43,926 nucleotides of DNA, taken from Nitrospirae bacterium JdFR-86 (GTDB taxonomy: Bacteria; Nitrospirota; Thermodesulfovibrionia; Thermodesulfovibrionales; JdFR-86). Below, piece by piece: positions 24,427 through 33,851 of the stretch (position 1 is the stretch's first letter; every line of letters starts with the position of its first letter). The stretch covers positions 1-43,926 of the forward strand of contig MTOV01000005.1 in the NCBI GenBank assembly GCA_002011815.1, given 5' to 3'. Position numbers and translations under genes: made by a program. The notes below the pieces were generated by a model. It ran no database searches and was not told where the DNA came from. It worked only from the letters and a program-made list of their open reading frames with translations.

Positions 24427-26004
24427 ATGAAGGTTCTTGTAAGCGACAATTTATCACCAAAAGGAATCGAGATACTCAAGAAAGCCGGACTTCAGGTGGA
24501 TGTAAAGACCGGCATGTCCCCTGAGGAGCTCAAGTCCGTCATAAGCGAATATCACGGCATAGTCATAAGAAGCGCAACGAAGATGACTGCTGATGTCATA
24601 GAGGCAGCAGAAAACCTCAAGGTCATCGGCAGGGCAGGTTCAGGTCTGGACAATGTTGACAAGGTAGCTGCTTCGAAAAAAGGCATCGTCGTGATGAACA
24701 CTCCGGGTGGAAACACCATTACCACTGCCGAACACACCATTGCGCTCATGCTCTCCCTGGCAAGACTTATCCCGCAGGCAACCGCTTCGATGAAGCAGGG
24801 CAAGTGGGAAAAGAAAAAATTCATGGGCGTGGAGCTCTTCAACAAGACCCTTGGCATCATCGGAATAGGCAATATCGGAGGACAGGTCGCTAAAAAAGCA
24901 CAGGGACTTCAGATGAACGTGATAGCATACGACCCGTTCCTGAGCGACGAAAAGGCAAAAGCAATGGGCATTGAAAAAGTGGAGCTCGAAGAGCTCTTCA
25001 AAAGGTCTGACTTTATCACCATACACACGCCTCTTACAGCAGAGACCAGAGGGCTTATAAACGCAGAAACCATAAAGCTCATGAAAGACGGCGTAAGGAT
25101 TATCAACTGTGCAAGAGGCGGAATAGTCAATGAGAAAGACCTGTATGAGGCAATTAAATCAGGCAAGGTTGCAGGTGCAGCACTTGATGTGTTCGAGAAA
25201 GAACCGCCTGAAGACTACTCTTTACTGGAACTCGATAACGTCATATGCACACCGCATCTTGGTGCAGCCACGGCAGAGGCGCAGGAAAACGTAGCCGTCG
25301 CAGTCGCAGAGCAGATTGTAGACTACCTCGTGCACGGAACAATAAGAAATGCAGTCAATTTCCCGTCCATACCGCAAGACCAGCTGCAAAAATTACAGCC
25401 TTATATCACACTTGCTGAAAAACTCGGAAGCTTCGCAGCACAGGTGTTTGAAGGCGGCATTACAGAGGTCACCATCGAATACAGGGGTGATGCCACAGAG
25501 CTTAACACCGCGCCGGTTACCATTGCCGCGCTTAAAGGGCTTTTAACGCCTATACTTGAGGAGACAGTGAACTTTGTCAATGCACCATATATCGCAAAAG
25601 AGCGCGGAATCGAGGTCAAGGAGACCAAAAGCTCGGACGCTGGCGACTACCAGAGTATGCTCTCTCTAAGGGTTAAGACCAAAGACACAGAACATTATTT
25701 TGCAGGCACGCTCTTTAGCCGCAAAGACCCGAGAATAATAATGGTGGATAATTTCCAGGTGGAGATAATCCCCGAGGGCACCATGCTCTTTATGTTCAAC
25801 AATGACAAGCCCGGAGTCATAGGCAACATAGGCTCACTCCTGGGCAGTCATAATATAAACATCGCAAGAATGCACTTTGGGAGGGAATCAGCAGGAGGCA
25901 GGGCAATATCAGTCGTAAGCATAGACACCCCTGTTACCGCTGAGCAACTCAACGAGATTAAAAAACTGCCTAACATTCTTTCAGTCAAGCAGGTTTATCT
26001 TTAA
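24427..26004 (+). CDS. serA: D-3-phosphoglycerate dehydrogenase
   Basis: First enzyme of serine synthesis, oxidising 3-phosphoglycerate with NAD. 525 residues, the long form. N-terminal substrate domain (VLVSDNLSPKGIEIL), NAD-binding GIIGIGNIGGQVAKKA, catalytic Arg in NCARGGIVNE and His in CTPHLGAATAEA. An intervening allosteric domain (~330-450) and a C-terminal ACT domain (MLFMFNNDKPGVIGNIGSLL) suggest serine feedback. ATG 24427 sits two bases after the aminotransferase stop, while an overlapping GTG at 24424 would add one residue. purA follows after 15 bases. Confidence 0.96.
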   Translation: MKVLVSDNLSPKGIEILKKAGLQVDVKTGMSPEELKSVISEYHGIVIRSATKMTADVIEAAENLKVIGRAGSGLDNVDKVAASKKGIVVMNTPGGNTITTAEHTIALMLSLARLIPQATASMKQGKWEKKKFMGVELFNKTLGIIGIGNIGGQVAKKAQGLQMNVIAYDPFLSDEKAKAMGIEKVELEELFKRSDFITIHTPLTAETRGLINAETIKLMKDGVRIINCARGGIVNEKDLYEAIKSGKVAGAALDVFEKEPPEDYSLLELDNVICTPHLGAATAEAQENVAVAVAEQIVDYLVHGTIRNAVNFPSIPQDQLQKLQPYITLAEKLGSFAAQVFEGGITEVTIEYRGDATELNTAPVTIAALKGLLTPILEETVNFVNAPYIAKERGIEVKETKSSDAGDYQSMLSLRVKTKDTEHYFAGTLFSRKDPRIIMVDNFQVEIIPEGTMLFMFNNDKPGVIGNIGSLLGSHNINIARMHFGRESAGGRAISVVSIDTPVTAEQLNEIKKLPNILSVKQVYL

Positions 26005-26016
26005 TAAAGGGGTTAG

Positions 26017-27305
<1,289 letters not shown>

Positions 27306-27306
<1 letters not shown>

Positions 27307-27728
27307 TGCGTAAAAGACGGTACAAAAGATATATACGGCGACTTGAGACCGAGTTTACCATAGGAGGCAGCACATTCAGAGGCATATCCAGTGACCTGTC
27401 TGAAAAAGGACTTTTCATAAGAACAGGTAAGGGCTTTGTGCCCGGTAGTATACTCGACATCGTCATATACCTGCCCAACGGTGAAAAAGCAAAAGTAAAG
27501 GGCATTGTAAGAAGAACCATAAAAACCGACTCAACACTTGTCAAAAACGGCATGGGCATAGAGATACTCGAGAACGACGAAGTCTATACAAAATTTATCA
27601 AAGACCTGACAGGCGGCGACTTCATAATCGTAACATGCCATAACTGCAAGATTAAAAACAAAGTTCCAGCGGAAAAGCTCTCAATGGGACCGAAATGCGG
27701 AAACTGCAAGGAGCCTTTAAGAGTCTAG
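27306..27728 (+). CDS. PilZ domain protein with C-terminal TrxC-like zinc ribbon
   Basis: 140 residues. The PilZ domain (about 1-100) has an arginine-rich start RKRRYKRYIRR and the second c-di-GMP motif SSDLSEKGLFI (D-x-S-x-x-G). After residue ~105 a zinc ribbon with CHNC and CGNC pairs about 21 residues apart follows. Its spacing and the phrase KNKVPAEKLSMGPKCGNC resemble the N-terminal ribbon of thioredoxin 2. So it probably binds c-di-GMP and a metal, and acts through protein contacts. The purA stop overlaps its start by one base and comF begins inside its last 34 bases. Confidence 0.8.
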
Positions 27729-28417
27729 CTTACTCGATTCTTAACACAATATATCCTTTAAAATGTCCTGTATGTAAACGCCCTTCTAACAGTCTTTTAT
27801 ACTCTCCCATATGCAGAAACTGCTGGTCAGGCATAAAACGCTATGAAGGTGCTTCATGCAGGATATGCTCAGAGCCTTTTACATCAGATGCAGGAGACAT
27901 CTGCGGCAGATGCCTCATGGAAAGACCACCGTTTGCCGGTGTTATAACCTATGGTCTTTATTCAGACACTCTGAAGGAAGCCATCAATCTTTTGAAGTTT
28001 TCATCAGTTAAAAGACTTGCAAAGCCTCTGGGCATGCTCATTGCCAAACTCGACATCCCTCAGGTTGACATGATAGTGCCTGTCCCGCTCAGCATAAAGA
28101 GACTGAGACAAAGAGGATTCAACCAGACACTGCTTATCGGAAGAGTTGTATCAAAGACCCTTGATATCCCCCTGTCCTCAGAGCTTCTTTACAAGAAAAA
28201 GGAGACTCTTCCACAGGCAGTGCTTTCTGCAAGCGACAGAGCCAGGAATCTTAAAAATGCGTTCGCCACAAGAAGCAGACTCAAAGGCGAAACAGTCCTG
28301 CTCGTTGACGATGTGATGACCACAGGGGCAACAGCAAGGGAGTGCTCAAAAACACTTCTTAAAGCAGGTGCTGGCAAGGTATTCGTAGCCACAGTGGCAA
28401 GAGCAGTAATGCTCTAA
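27695..28417 (+). CDS. ComF family phosphoribosyltransferase-like protein
   Basis: 240 residues. N-terminal double zinc finger (CPVCKRPS, CRNCWSG, CRICSEPF, CGRCLMERP), then a type I PRTase fold with VDMIVPVPLSIKRLRQRGFNQ and the PRPP-binding loop VLLVDDVMTTGATARECSKTL. ComF takes part in DNA uptake in competent bacteria; homologues elsewhere have uncertain roles (GntX-like). The ATG lies within the preceding gene, overlapping by 34 bases, and no other start codon precedes the first cysteine. dprA in the same window makes a competence role conceivable, but no comEA/comEC was seen. Confidence 0.88.
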   Translation: MRKLQGAFKSLAYSILNTIYPLKCPVCKRPSNSLLYSPICRNCWSGIKRYEGASCRICSEPFTSDAGDICGRCLMERPPFAGVITYGLYSDTLKEAINLLKFSSVKRLAKPLGMLIAKLDIPQVDMIVPVPLSIKRLRQRGFNQTLLIGRVVSKTLDIPLSSELLYKKKETLPQAVLSASDRARNLKNAFATRSRLKGETVLLVDDVMTTGATARECSKTLLKAGAGKVFVATVARAVML

Positions 28418-28422
28418 AGAAA

Positions 28423-29637
28423 CTAAAACCTCTTATGGTATTCCTTCAGTCTTTCTGCGAACTGCCTGCCGAACTCATAGCATCTTTTTTCGTCTTCTTT
28501 CGACGCCTTGTAATTGACTCCAAGTCCGGGCTCTACTGTCTCAAGCTTCATATTCTTAAAGCTCTCCAGTATTTCTTTAACTGCACCGCCTCCCCAGCCG
28601 TAACTGCCAAATGCACTGACAATCCTGTTTTTTGGTCTTAATCCTTTAAGGTAGATAAGAAACTCACCTACATAAGGGAATATACCATTGTTCAGTGTAG
28701 GAGAGCCGACAAGACACCCTCTTGCCCGCCAGAACTCTTTTACTGCAACACTTGTTGAAGTGGCTCTGAGCTTTAGAACCTTGCAGTCCACGCCTTCAGC
28801 CCGCACGCCTTCCATAATTGCCTGCGCCATCTTCTCTGTGCTGTGCCACATCGTATCGTATATTATTACAGCTCTTTCTTCTGCCTTTCCGTTTGCCATG
28901 TCAAGATACATCTGAATGACCTTCTCAGGGTTTTCCCGCCAGACAACTCCGTGGTCAGGAGCGATGATGTCTATCTGAAGACCAAGTTTTCCGATTTCAG
29001 CTATCTTCTGCTTAATCAGTGAGCCGAACGGCATAAGAATGTTTGCATAATAATCCCAGACAGCATCTTCAAGCTCGAACATAGAGGCACACCGAATGAA
29101 CTCATCATCAAACCTCTGCGAGGATGCAAGGTGCTGACCAAAGCCGTCCTGACTTACAAGTATTTTGTCTTCCTTTATATATGTCATCATAGAGTCCGGC
29201 CAGTGAAGCATCGGGGTTTCTATGAAGAGCAGAGTCCGCTTTCCTATGTTAAGCTCGTCACCTGTTTTTACGACCTTAATGTTCCACTCTGATGTATCAA
29301 AAAATCTCTCCAGCCCTTTTTTACCCTTCTCCGTGCAGTAGATGGTAGCCTGCGAGGTAAGCTTCATTATCTCATCAAGTCCGCTTGCATGGTCAGGCTC
29401 TATGTGGTTTATCACAATGTTCTTTATTCTGCGCGGGTCAGTAAGGCTTTTTATCCTGCTAATGCTTACATCCACGAAGTCGTGTTTTACAGCATCAAGG
29501 AGTGTTATGTTCTCATCCAGTACCAGGTAGTTGTTGTATGTTGAGCCTCTTGGTGTTATGTAACCATGAAAGTCTCTTATAGCCCAGTCGATTGCACCAA
29601 CCCAGTATACATCAGGTTTTATTTCAACTGCATCCAT
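28423..29637 (-). CDS. Flavodiiron protein (FprA/NorV family)
   Basis: 404 residues. The N-terminal metallo-beta-lactamase domain binds a di-iron centre through H78-x-E80-x-D82-H83 (NHIEPDHASGLDE), later MLHWPDSM, SQDGFGQH and APDHGVVW. The C-terminal flavodoxin domain starts near residue 255 (VIIYDTMWHSTEKMA) and has FGSYGWGGGAV for FMN. Such enzymes reduce oxygen to water or NO to nitrous oxide in anaerobes. No rubredoxin domain is fused. GGAGG precedes the ATG. The upstream region has a good promoter and an FNR-like dyad. Confidence 0.95.
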   Translation of the reverse strand: MDAVEIKPDVYWVGAIDWAIRDFHGYITPRGSTYNNYLVLDENITLLDAVKHDFVDVSISRIKSLTDPRRIKNIVINHIEPDHASGLDEIMKLTSQATIYCTEKGKKGLERFFDTSEWNIKVVKTGDELNIGKRTLLFIETPMLHWPDSMMTYIKEDKILVSQDGFGQHLASSQRFDDEFIRCASMFELEDAVWDYYANILMPFGSLIKQKIAEIGKLGLQIDIIAPDHGVVWRENPEKVIQMYLDMANGKAEERAVIIYDTMWHSTEKMAQAIMEGVRAEGVDCKVLKLRATSTSVAVKEFWRARGCLVGSPTLNNGIFPYVGEFLIYLKGLRPKNRIVSAFGSYGWGGGAVKEILESFKNMKLETVEPGLGVNYKASKEDEKRCYEFGRQFAERLKEYHKRF

Positions 29638-29674
29638 ATAACTGCCTCCTGTTTATTTGAAATAATCAATGTAA

Positions 29675-29703
29675 GGTATATCATAATGCCTGCCCTATTG
29701 CAA
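29675..29703 (-). promoter_or_regulatory. Promoter of the flavodiiron gene
   Basis: On the minus strand TTGCAA (29698-29703), a 17-base spacer and TATACC (29675-29680) with TGA just before it as an extended -10. The predicted start is near 29668, leaving a leader of about 30 bases that contains the ribosome site GGAGG. Confidence 0.6.
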
Positions 29704-29706
29704 GCA

Positions 29707-29722
29707 TATGACACAAGTCATA
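29707..29722. promoter_or_regulatory. FNR/CRP-type dyad upstream of the flavodiiron promoter
   Basis: The 16-base dyad TATGAC-ACAA-GTCATA has 6-base arms and a 4-base centre, the geometry of FNR/Dnr/NnrR sites (TTGAT-N4-ATCAA type). Its centre lies about 46 bases upstream of the predicted start point and directly abuts the -35, close to the class II activator position. No regulator gene of this family is in the window. Confidence 0.5.
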
Positions 29723-29743
29723 AATGGACTTTTTGTGGCTTTC

Positions 29744-30580
29744 CTAAAACGGCAGGCGGGTGAAAGAAACAGGGTTTACATTTACAGCAGTCACTTTTAC
29801 CCCGAAGTGAAGATGAGGGCCTGTGGCTCTGCCTGTAGAGCCCACGAATCCGATGATATCGCCTTTTGATACAATCTCCCCATAAGTCACATTGAACTTT
29901 GAAAGGTGCATATAAACAGTATAGATTCCTTGCCCGTGATCAATTATAACCGTGTTTCCTCCGAAGAACAGCTCTTCGGCTAAAACTACTCTTCCTGTGT
30001 TTGCTGCTTTTACTGCCTCGCCGTTTTTACCTCTTATGTCAATCCCGCGGTGTATGCTTTCCTTCTTTCTGTTCATTATTCGCTTTATGCCAAACCCGGC
30101 TGATATGCTGTTTTCAAGAGGCATGATAAATTTTCCATCCCAGAGTCTGTCTGATACTTTTCCCCATATCAGTGAAAGCCTTGCCTTCTCTTTCTCCACT
30201 CTTTTAAGGTTTTCACTGCTCAGGGTCACTTTGTCCTCTGGAAGAGTCAGTCTTCGCACTGGAAACTCTATATGTCTTACATGCAATTCTAGTCTTTTTT
30301 TATTTTCTCCGTTTGAAACCACTATTTCATAGACTCCAGGTTCTGTCCTGACATCCACTGCTCCAACGGCAATGTAGCAACTGTCGCCGCAGTTTTCAAA
30401 ATAAAGCCTTCCGTTGTCTGAAACAGCAAGGGGTTCGCCCGGACTGCCGGTTACCTTGACCAGAAAGGCATCTCCGGGGTTTATCTCAGCAGGCAGTATC
30501 TCTGCGTGAAACGCATCCGCAGAAGTATATGCAAGCAGAACCAGAGCTAAGACAATCAAGACAGGCTTTACTCTGAACAT
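29744..30580 (-). CDS. M23-family peptidase (LytM domain), exported
   Basis: 278 residues. A signal peptide (VLIVLALVLLAYTSADA) sends it to the periplasm. An Ig-like N-terminal region contains the pair CGDSC. The C-terminal LytM domain shows zinc ligands in HRGIDIRGKNG (H and D) and HLHFGV (second His of HxH), plus GNTVIIDHGQGIYTVYMHLS. It probably cleaves peptidoglycan peptides or serves as a scaffold for envelope division. The -10-like TATACT lies eight bases before its ATG and there is no ribosome site, so it may be leaderless. Confidence 0.9.
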   Translation of the reverse strand: MFRVKPVLIVLALVLLAYTSADAFHAEILPAEINPGDAFLVKVTGSPGEPLAVSDNGRLYFENCGDSCYIAVGAVDVRTEPGVYEIVVSNGENKKRLELHVRHIEFPVRRLTLPEDKVTLSSENLKRVEKEKARLSLIWGKVSDRLWDGKFIMPLENSISAGFGIKRIMNRKKESIHRGIDIRGKNGEAVKAANTGRVVLAEELFFGGNTVIIDHGQGIYTVYMHLSKFNVTYGEIVSKGDIIGFVGSTGRATGPHLHFGVKVTAVNVNPVSFTRLPF

Positions 30581-30631
30581 CGGTTTTAAGTATAACCCAT
30601 ATACCGATGCTTAGGCTACCTCTAATGCTTC

Positions 30632-31285
30632 TTACAGACCCCGCTTGAAAAAACTTCTCATTCCCTTAGTGCCTGAAAGAGCTACTTCATGAGGCATTTC
30701 TCTGGAGATTTCCTTCTCAAAGTTTTTCACATCTATGAAATGCAGTGTTTTTAAGCCGACGTCTTTGGCTCTTTTTATGTTTTCGATTCTGTCGTCCACA
30801 AAGAGCACTTCTTCGGGTTTAAAACCCATTACATTGCAGACATCAATAAAGACCGACGGATCTCTCTTTCCTTTCTTAAGCTTGAATGAATTAAAGATAT
30901 AATCAAAATGATGGTAAAACGGTGTCTTTTGATTAATCTCATCAAGCCAGTTGGTCTGGTCGCTGAGGATGGCGGTAACCATGCCTGATGCCTTCAGCCC
31001 CTGCACAAACTTTATCATATCTGTTCGCAATTTAAATCTCTTCAGGATTTCTTTTCTGAGTTCTTTATCGCTTCCTATAATACCTGTATTTTGTCTAAGT
31101 GCATTCCAGAAGGCTGATTCATTTGACATTCCGAGCACATAGCCGGTCTTATACATGAGTTCATCTGCTGTTCTGAAGACAATATCCGGGTTAAGGGACA
31201 TTTTCCTTGCAAGTGCCTTTATCCCTTCCTTAAAACCCTCCTCTGCGAGCACTCCGCCAAAATCAAAGACAACGGCTTTTATCAT
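30632..31285 (-). CDS. HAD-superfamily hydrolase
   Basis: 217 residues with the four HAD motifs: VVFDFGGVL (a D-x-G variant in which the second Asp is Gly), AILSDQTNWLDE, KKGKRDPSVF (Lys) and LFVDDRIENIKRA. Replacement of the general acid Asp by Gly is seen in the YihX/haloacid dehalogenase-epoxide hydrolase branch (DFGGVL), where alpha-D-glucose-1-phosphate phosphatases are found. Substrate unknown. GAGGGG lies nine bases before the ATG. It lies between an envelope peptidase and a divergent acs gene, with no evident functional link. Confidence 0.85.
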   Translation of the reverse strand: MIKAVVFDFGGVLAEEGFKEGIKALARKMSLNPDIVFRTADELMYKTGYVLGMSNESAFWNALRQNTGIIGSDKELRKEILKRFKLRTDMIKFVQGLKASGMVTAILSDQTNWLDEINQKTPFYHHFDYIFNSFKLKKGKRDPSVFIDVCNVMGFKPEEVLFVDDRIENIKRAKDVGLKTLHFIDVKNFEKEISREMPHEVALSGTKGMRSFFKRGL

Positions 31286-31422
31286 ATATTTTATCCCCTC
31301 ACAGTCTCTGTTTTATAAGCAAAGTGTCTCATGCAGGGGGCAGGGCTGTCAAGAGTATTGATGACTTTTTAAGCCTTCTTTGATAAACTTTCATGGGTAT
31401 AAATCTCTAAAGGAGGTATTCT

Positions 31423-33375
31423 ATGGTTGAGCGGAAGATATTTCCACCACCGAAGGAATTTCAGAAGAAGGCTTTTGTAAAAAGCGTAAATGAGTATGAG
31501 CGGCTTTACAAGGAGTCTATCCGTGACCCTGAGGGCTTCTGGGCGAAGATGGCTGAGGAAATCACATGGTTTAAGAAGTGGAACAAGGTAATGGAATATG
31601 ACTTTAAAAAGGCAAAGGTTTCATGGTTTAAAGGGGCAAAGCTGAATGTTTCATATAACTGTCTTGACCGGCATCTTACCACAGCGAGAAAGAACAAGGC
31701 AGCAATAATCTGGGAAGCCGAAACAGGGGAAAACAGGATATTCACGTATCAGGAACTTCACCGGCTGGTCTGCCGCTTTGCAAACCTTCTCAAGAAGCTT
31801 GGCGTGGGCAAAGGCGACAGGGTTGCATTCTACCTGCCGATGATACCTGAGCTTGCAATCGGAATGCTTGCATGCACAAGAATAGGTGCAGTGCACAGCG
31901 TAGTTTTTGGAGGATTCAGTTCTTCTGCACTGAGAGACAGAATCAACGACTGTCAGGCAAAGATACTCGTCACCTCCGACGGCTCGTTCCGTGCCGGAAA
32001 AGTGATTCCCCTTAAGAGGAACGCAGATGTGGCAATGGAAGAAACACCCACCATTGAAAAATGCCTTGTCTTCAAAAGGACAGGCATTCTCACAGACATG
32101 AAGCCAGGCAGAGACCTGTTCGCAGAAGAGGAGCTTGCAAAAGAGGACATATCATCCTATTGCGAGCCGGTCAAGATGGATGCCGAAGACCCGCTGTTCA
32201 TACTCTACACAAGCGGAAGCACAGGCAAGCCGAAAGGGCTCTTGCATACAACAGGCGGATACCTCCTTTATGCAACAGTCACATTCAAGTATATATTCGA
32301 CTACCACGAGGAGGACACCTTCTGGTGCACAGCAGACATCGGCTGGATAACCGGACATTCCTACATAGTTTATGGTCCGCTCAGTGCTGGTGCAACAAGC
32401 ATAATGTTCGAGGGCGTGCCCACATATCCTGCACCAGACAGGTATTGGGAAATTGTGGAAAAATACCGTGTAAACATATTCTACACTGCACCTACTGTTA
32501 TCAGGGCACTTGAGAGGGAAGGCGAGGAGTGGACAAAGAAGCATGATTTAAGCAGTCTTAGACTTTTGGGCTCTGTGGGTGAGCCCATAAACCCTGAGGC
32601 ATGGCTCTGGTATCACAAAAACATCGGAGGCGGAAGGTGTCCGGTAGTGGATACATGGTGGCAGACAGAGACAGGCGGAATACTCATTTCCTCGCTTCCA
32701 GGCGCCATACCCCTTAAGCCGGGTGCAGCAGGAAGACCTTTCTTTGGAGTAGTCCCTGTCATACTGAAGCCTGATGGAAAAGAAGCCAAAGTAGGTGAGG
32801 AAGGAGCACTCGTCATAGAGAACGCATGGCCTGGAATAGCACGAACCATCTACGGAGATCCAAAACGCTACTATGAAACATATTTTTCACAATACAAAGG
32901 CTATTACTTCACCGGCGACGGTGCAATGAAAGACAAAGACGGCGACTACCACCTCATGGGCCGTATAGACGACGTCATAAACGTCTCAGGACACAGGCTC
33001 GGAACAGCAGAGATAGAAAGCGCAATCGTCTCTCACAAAGCAGTGGCTGAGTCAGCAGTGGTAGGCTACCCGCACGATATAAAAGGCGAAGGAATATACG
33101 CCTTTGTCATACTTAAAAGCGGAATCGATGCAACCCCGGCTCTTAAAGACGAAATAATAGCTGCAGTCAGGTCCGATATAGGACCTATTGCAAAACCTGA
33201 TTACATACAGTTCGTTGACGGGCTTCCAAAGACCAGAAGCGGAAAAATAATGAGAAGAATCCTGAGAAAAATAGCAGCAGGAAAACCCGAAGACATAGGA
33301 GACACCACTACTCTGGCAGATCCCTCTGTCGTGGATAAACTCATTGAGGGAAGAAATATGCTCGTAAAAAAATAA
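31423..33375 (+). CDS. acsA: Acetyl-coenzyme A synthetase
   Basis: AMP-forming enzyme that activates acetate to acetyl-CoA. 650 residues. The ANL fold is shown by [61 protein letters not shown] and the hinge/[19 protein letters not shown] region. The C-terminal [14 protein letters not shown] carries the lysine that is reversibly acetylated in this family. AAAGGAGG precedes the ATG. The next small gene follows by 22 bases with its own strong ribosome site. Confidence 0.97.
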   Translation: MVERKIFPPPKEFQKKAFVKSVNEYERLYKESIRDPEGFWAKMAEEITWFKKWNKVMEYDFKKAKVSWFKGAKLNVSYNCLDRHLTTARKNKAAIIWEAETGENRIFTYQELHRLVCRFANLLKKLGVGKGDRVAFYLPMIPELAIGMLACTRIGAVHSVVFGGFSSSALRDRINDCQAKILVTSDGSFRAGKVIPLKRNADVAMEETPTIEKCLVFKRTGILTDMKPGRDLFAEEELAKEDISSYCEPVKMDAEDPLFILYTSGSTGKPKGLLHTTGGYLLYATVTFKYIFDYHEEDTFWCTADIGWITGHSYIVYGPLSAGATSIMFEGVPTYPAPDRYWEIVEKYRVNIFYTAPTVIRALEREGEEWTKKHDLSSLRLLGSVGEPINPEAWLWYHKNIGGGRCPVVDTWWQTETGGILISSLPGAIPLKPGAAGRPFFGVVPVILKPDGKEAKVGEEGALVIENAWPGIARTIYGDPKRYYETYFSQYKGYYFTGDGAMKDKDGDYHLMGRIDDVINVSGHRLGTAEIESAIVSHKAVAESAVVGYPHDIKGEGIYAFVILKSGIDATPALKDEIIAAVRSDIGPIAKPDYIQFVDGLPKTRSGKIMRRILRKIAAGKPEDIGDTTTLADPSVVDKLIEGRNMLVKK

Positions 33376-33397
33376 ATCCTGAAAGGAGGAAAGATAA

Positions 33398-33706
33398 ATG
33401 CTCTACATTGTAATACTTGATGCAAAAGAAGACACAACCATTGAGGAAATAAACAGGGAAAGGGAATCATGGATTAAAAAAGGCAAAGACAAAGTTTTCG
33501 AGCGGATGTGTAAGAGAATCGAGCGATACGAAGTTGTAGGCATATCCCCGATGAAAATTATCTTCCTCATAGAGACCGATGACCCGCAGGCTCTGAACGT
33601 CCTGACTCATCATTTTGAGGAGTACTGGTACTCAGTCGCATATCCTGTAATCCACCGTGGGATATATGAAGCGCTCGAAGAGGACAAAACCATAGTAGGT
33701 GGATAA
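33398..33706 (+). CDS. Small protein of unknown function co-transcribed with acs (102 aa)
   Basis: 102 residues, well supplied with charged amino acids. The first strand MLYIVILDAKED, a long helix (EEINRERESWIKKGKDKVFE), then YEVVGISPMKIIFLIETDDP and a second helix, NVLTHHFEEYW, suggest a ferredoxin-like alpha/beta barrel monomer. GAAAGGAGG precedes ATG 33398. I recall nothing certain. The layout resembles DUF3303/dimeric alpha-beta barrel proteins but motif proof is lacking. Position behind acs may mean a role in acetate metabolism or simply shared expression. Confidence 0.65.
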   Translation: MLYIVILDAKEDTTIEEINRERESWIKKGKDKVFERMCKRIERYEVVGISPMKIIFLIETDDPQALNVLTHHFEEYWYSVAYPVIHRGIYEALEEDKTIVGG

Positions 33707-33753
33707 TATAGATTATATAAAATTACAATTTACATGTTATTTAAATTTTTTCC

Positions 33754-33782
33754 TTGACAACTTCTTTAAGGTATGCTATCAA
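33754..33782 (+). promoter_or_regulatory. Strong promoter after the acs operon
   Basis: Perfect -35 TTGACA (33754-33759), 17-base spacer, and TATCAA (33777-33782) preceded by TGC, an extended -10. It reads towards a terminator only 30-60 bases away, with no open frame between. Confidence 0.6.
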
Positions 33783-33788
33783 AGTAGT

Positions 33789-33849
33789 AAGCGCCTCGTT
33801 ACCTCCCCTAAGCTGCTGTCCAGACCCCACGGGCAGCAGCCCTTTTTTT
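33789..33849 (+). ncRNA. Candidate small RNA of about 60 nt between acs operon and DUF362 gene
   Basis: Bounded by the promoter at 33754-33782 and a textbook intrinsic terminator. The body (about 33789-33811) is unstructured and pyrimidine-rich (TTACCTCCCC), which could pair with purine-rich ribosome sites such as GGGGAGG. No start codon lies within it. The family is not recognised. It might be only the terminator of the acs operon with a spurious promoter. Confidence 0.4.
33812..33849 (+). terminator. Rho-independent terminator
   Basis: GCTGCTGTCC (33812-33821) pairs with GGGCAGCAGC (33831-33840) over 10 bp including one T-G wobble, with a nine-base loop, and is followed by CC and seven T residues. 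It works only on the plus strand, ending acs-operon transcripts and any RNA from the promoter at 33754, just before the convergent DUF362 gene. Confidence 0.85.
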
Positions 33850-33851
33850 CT

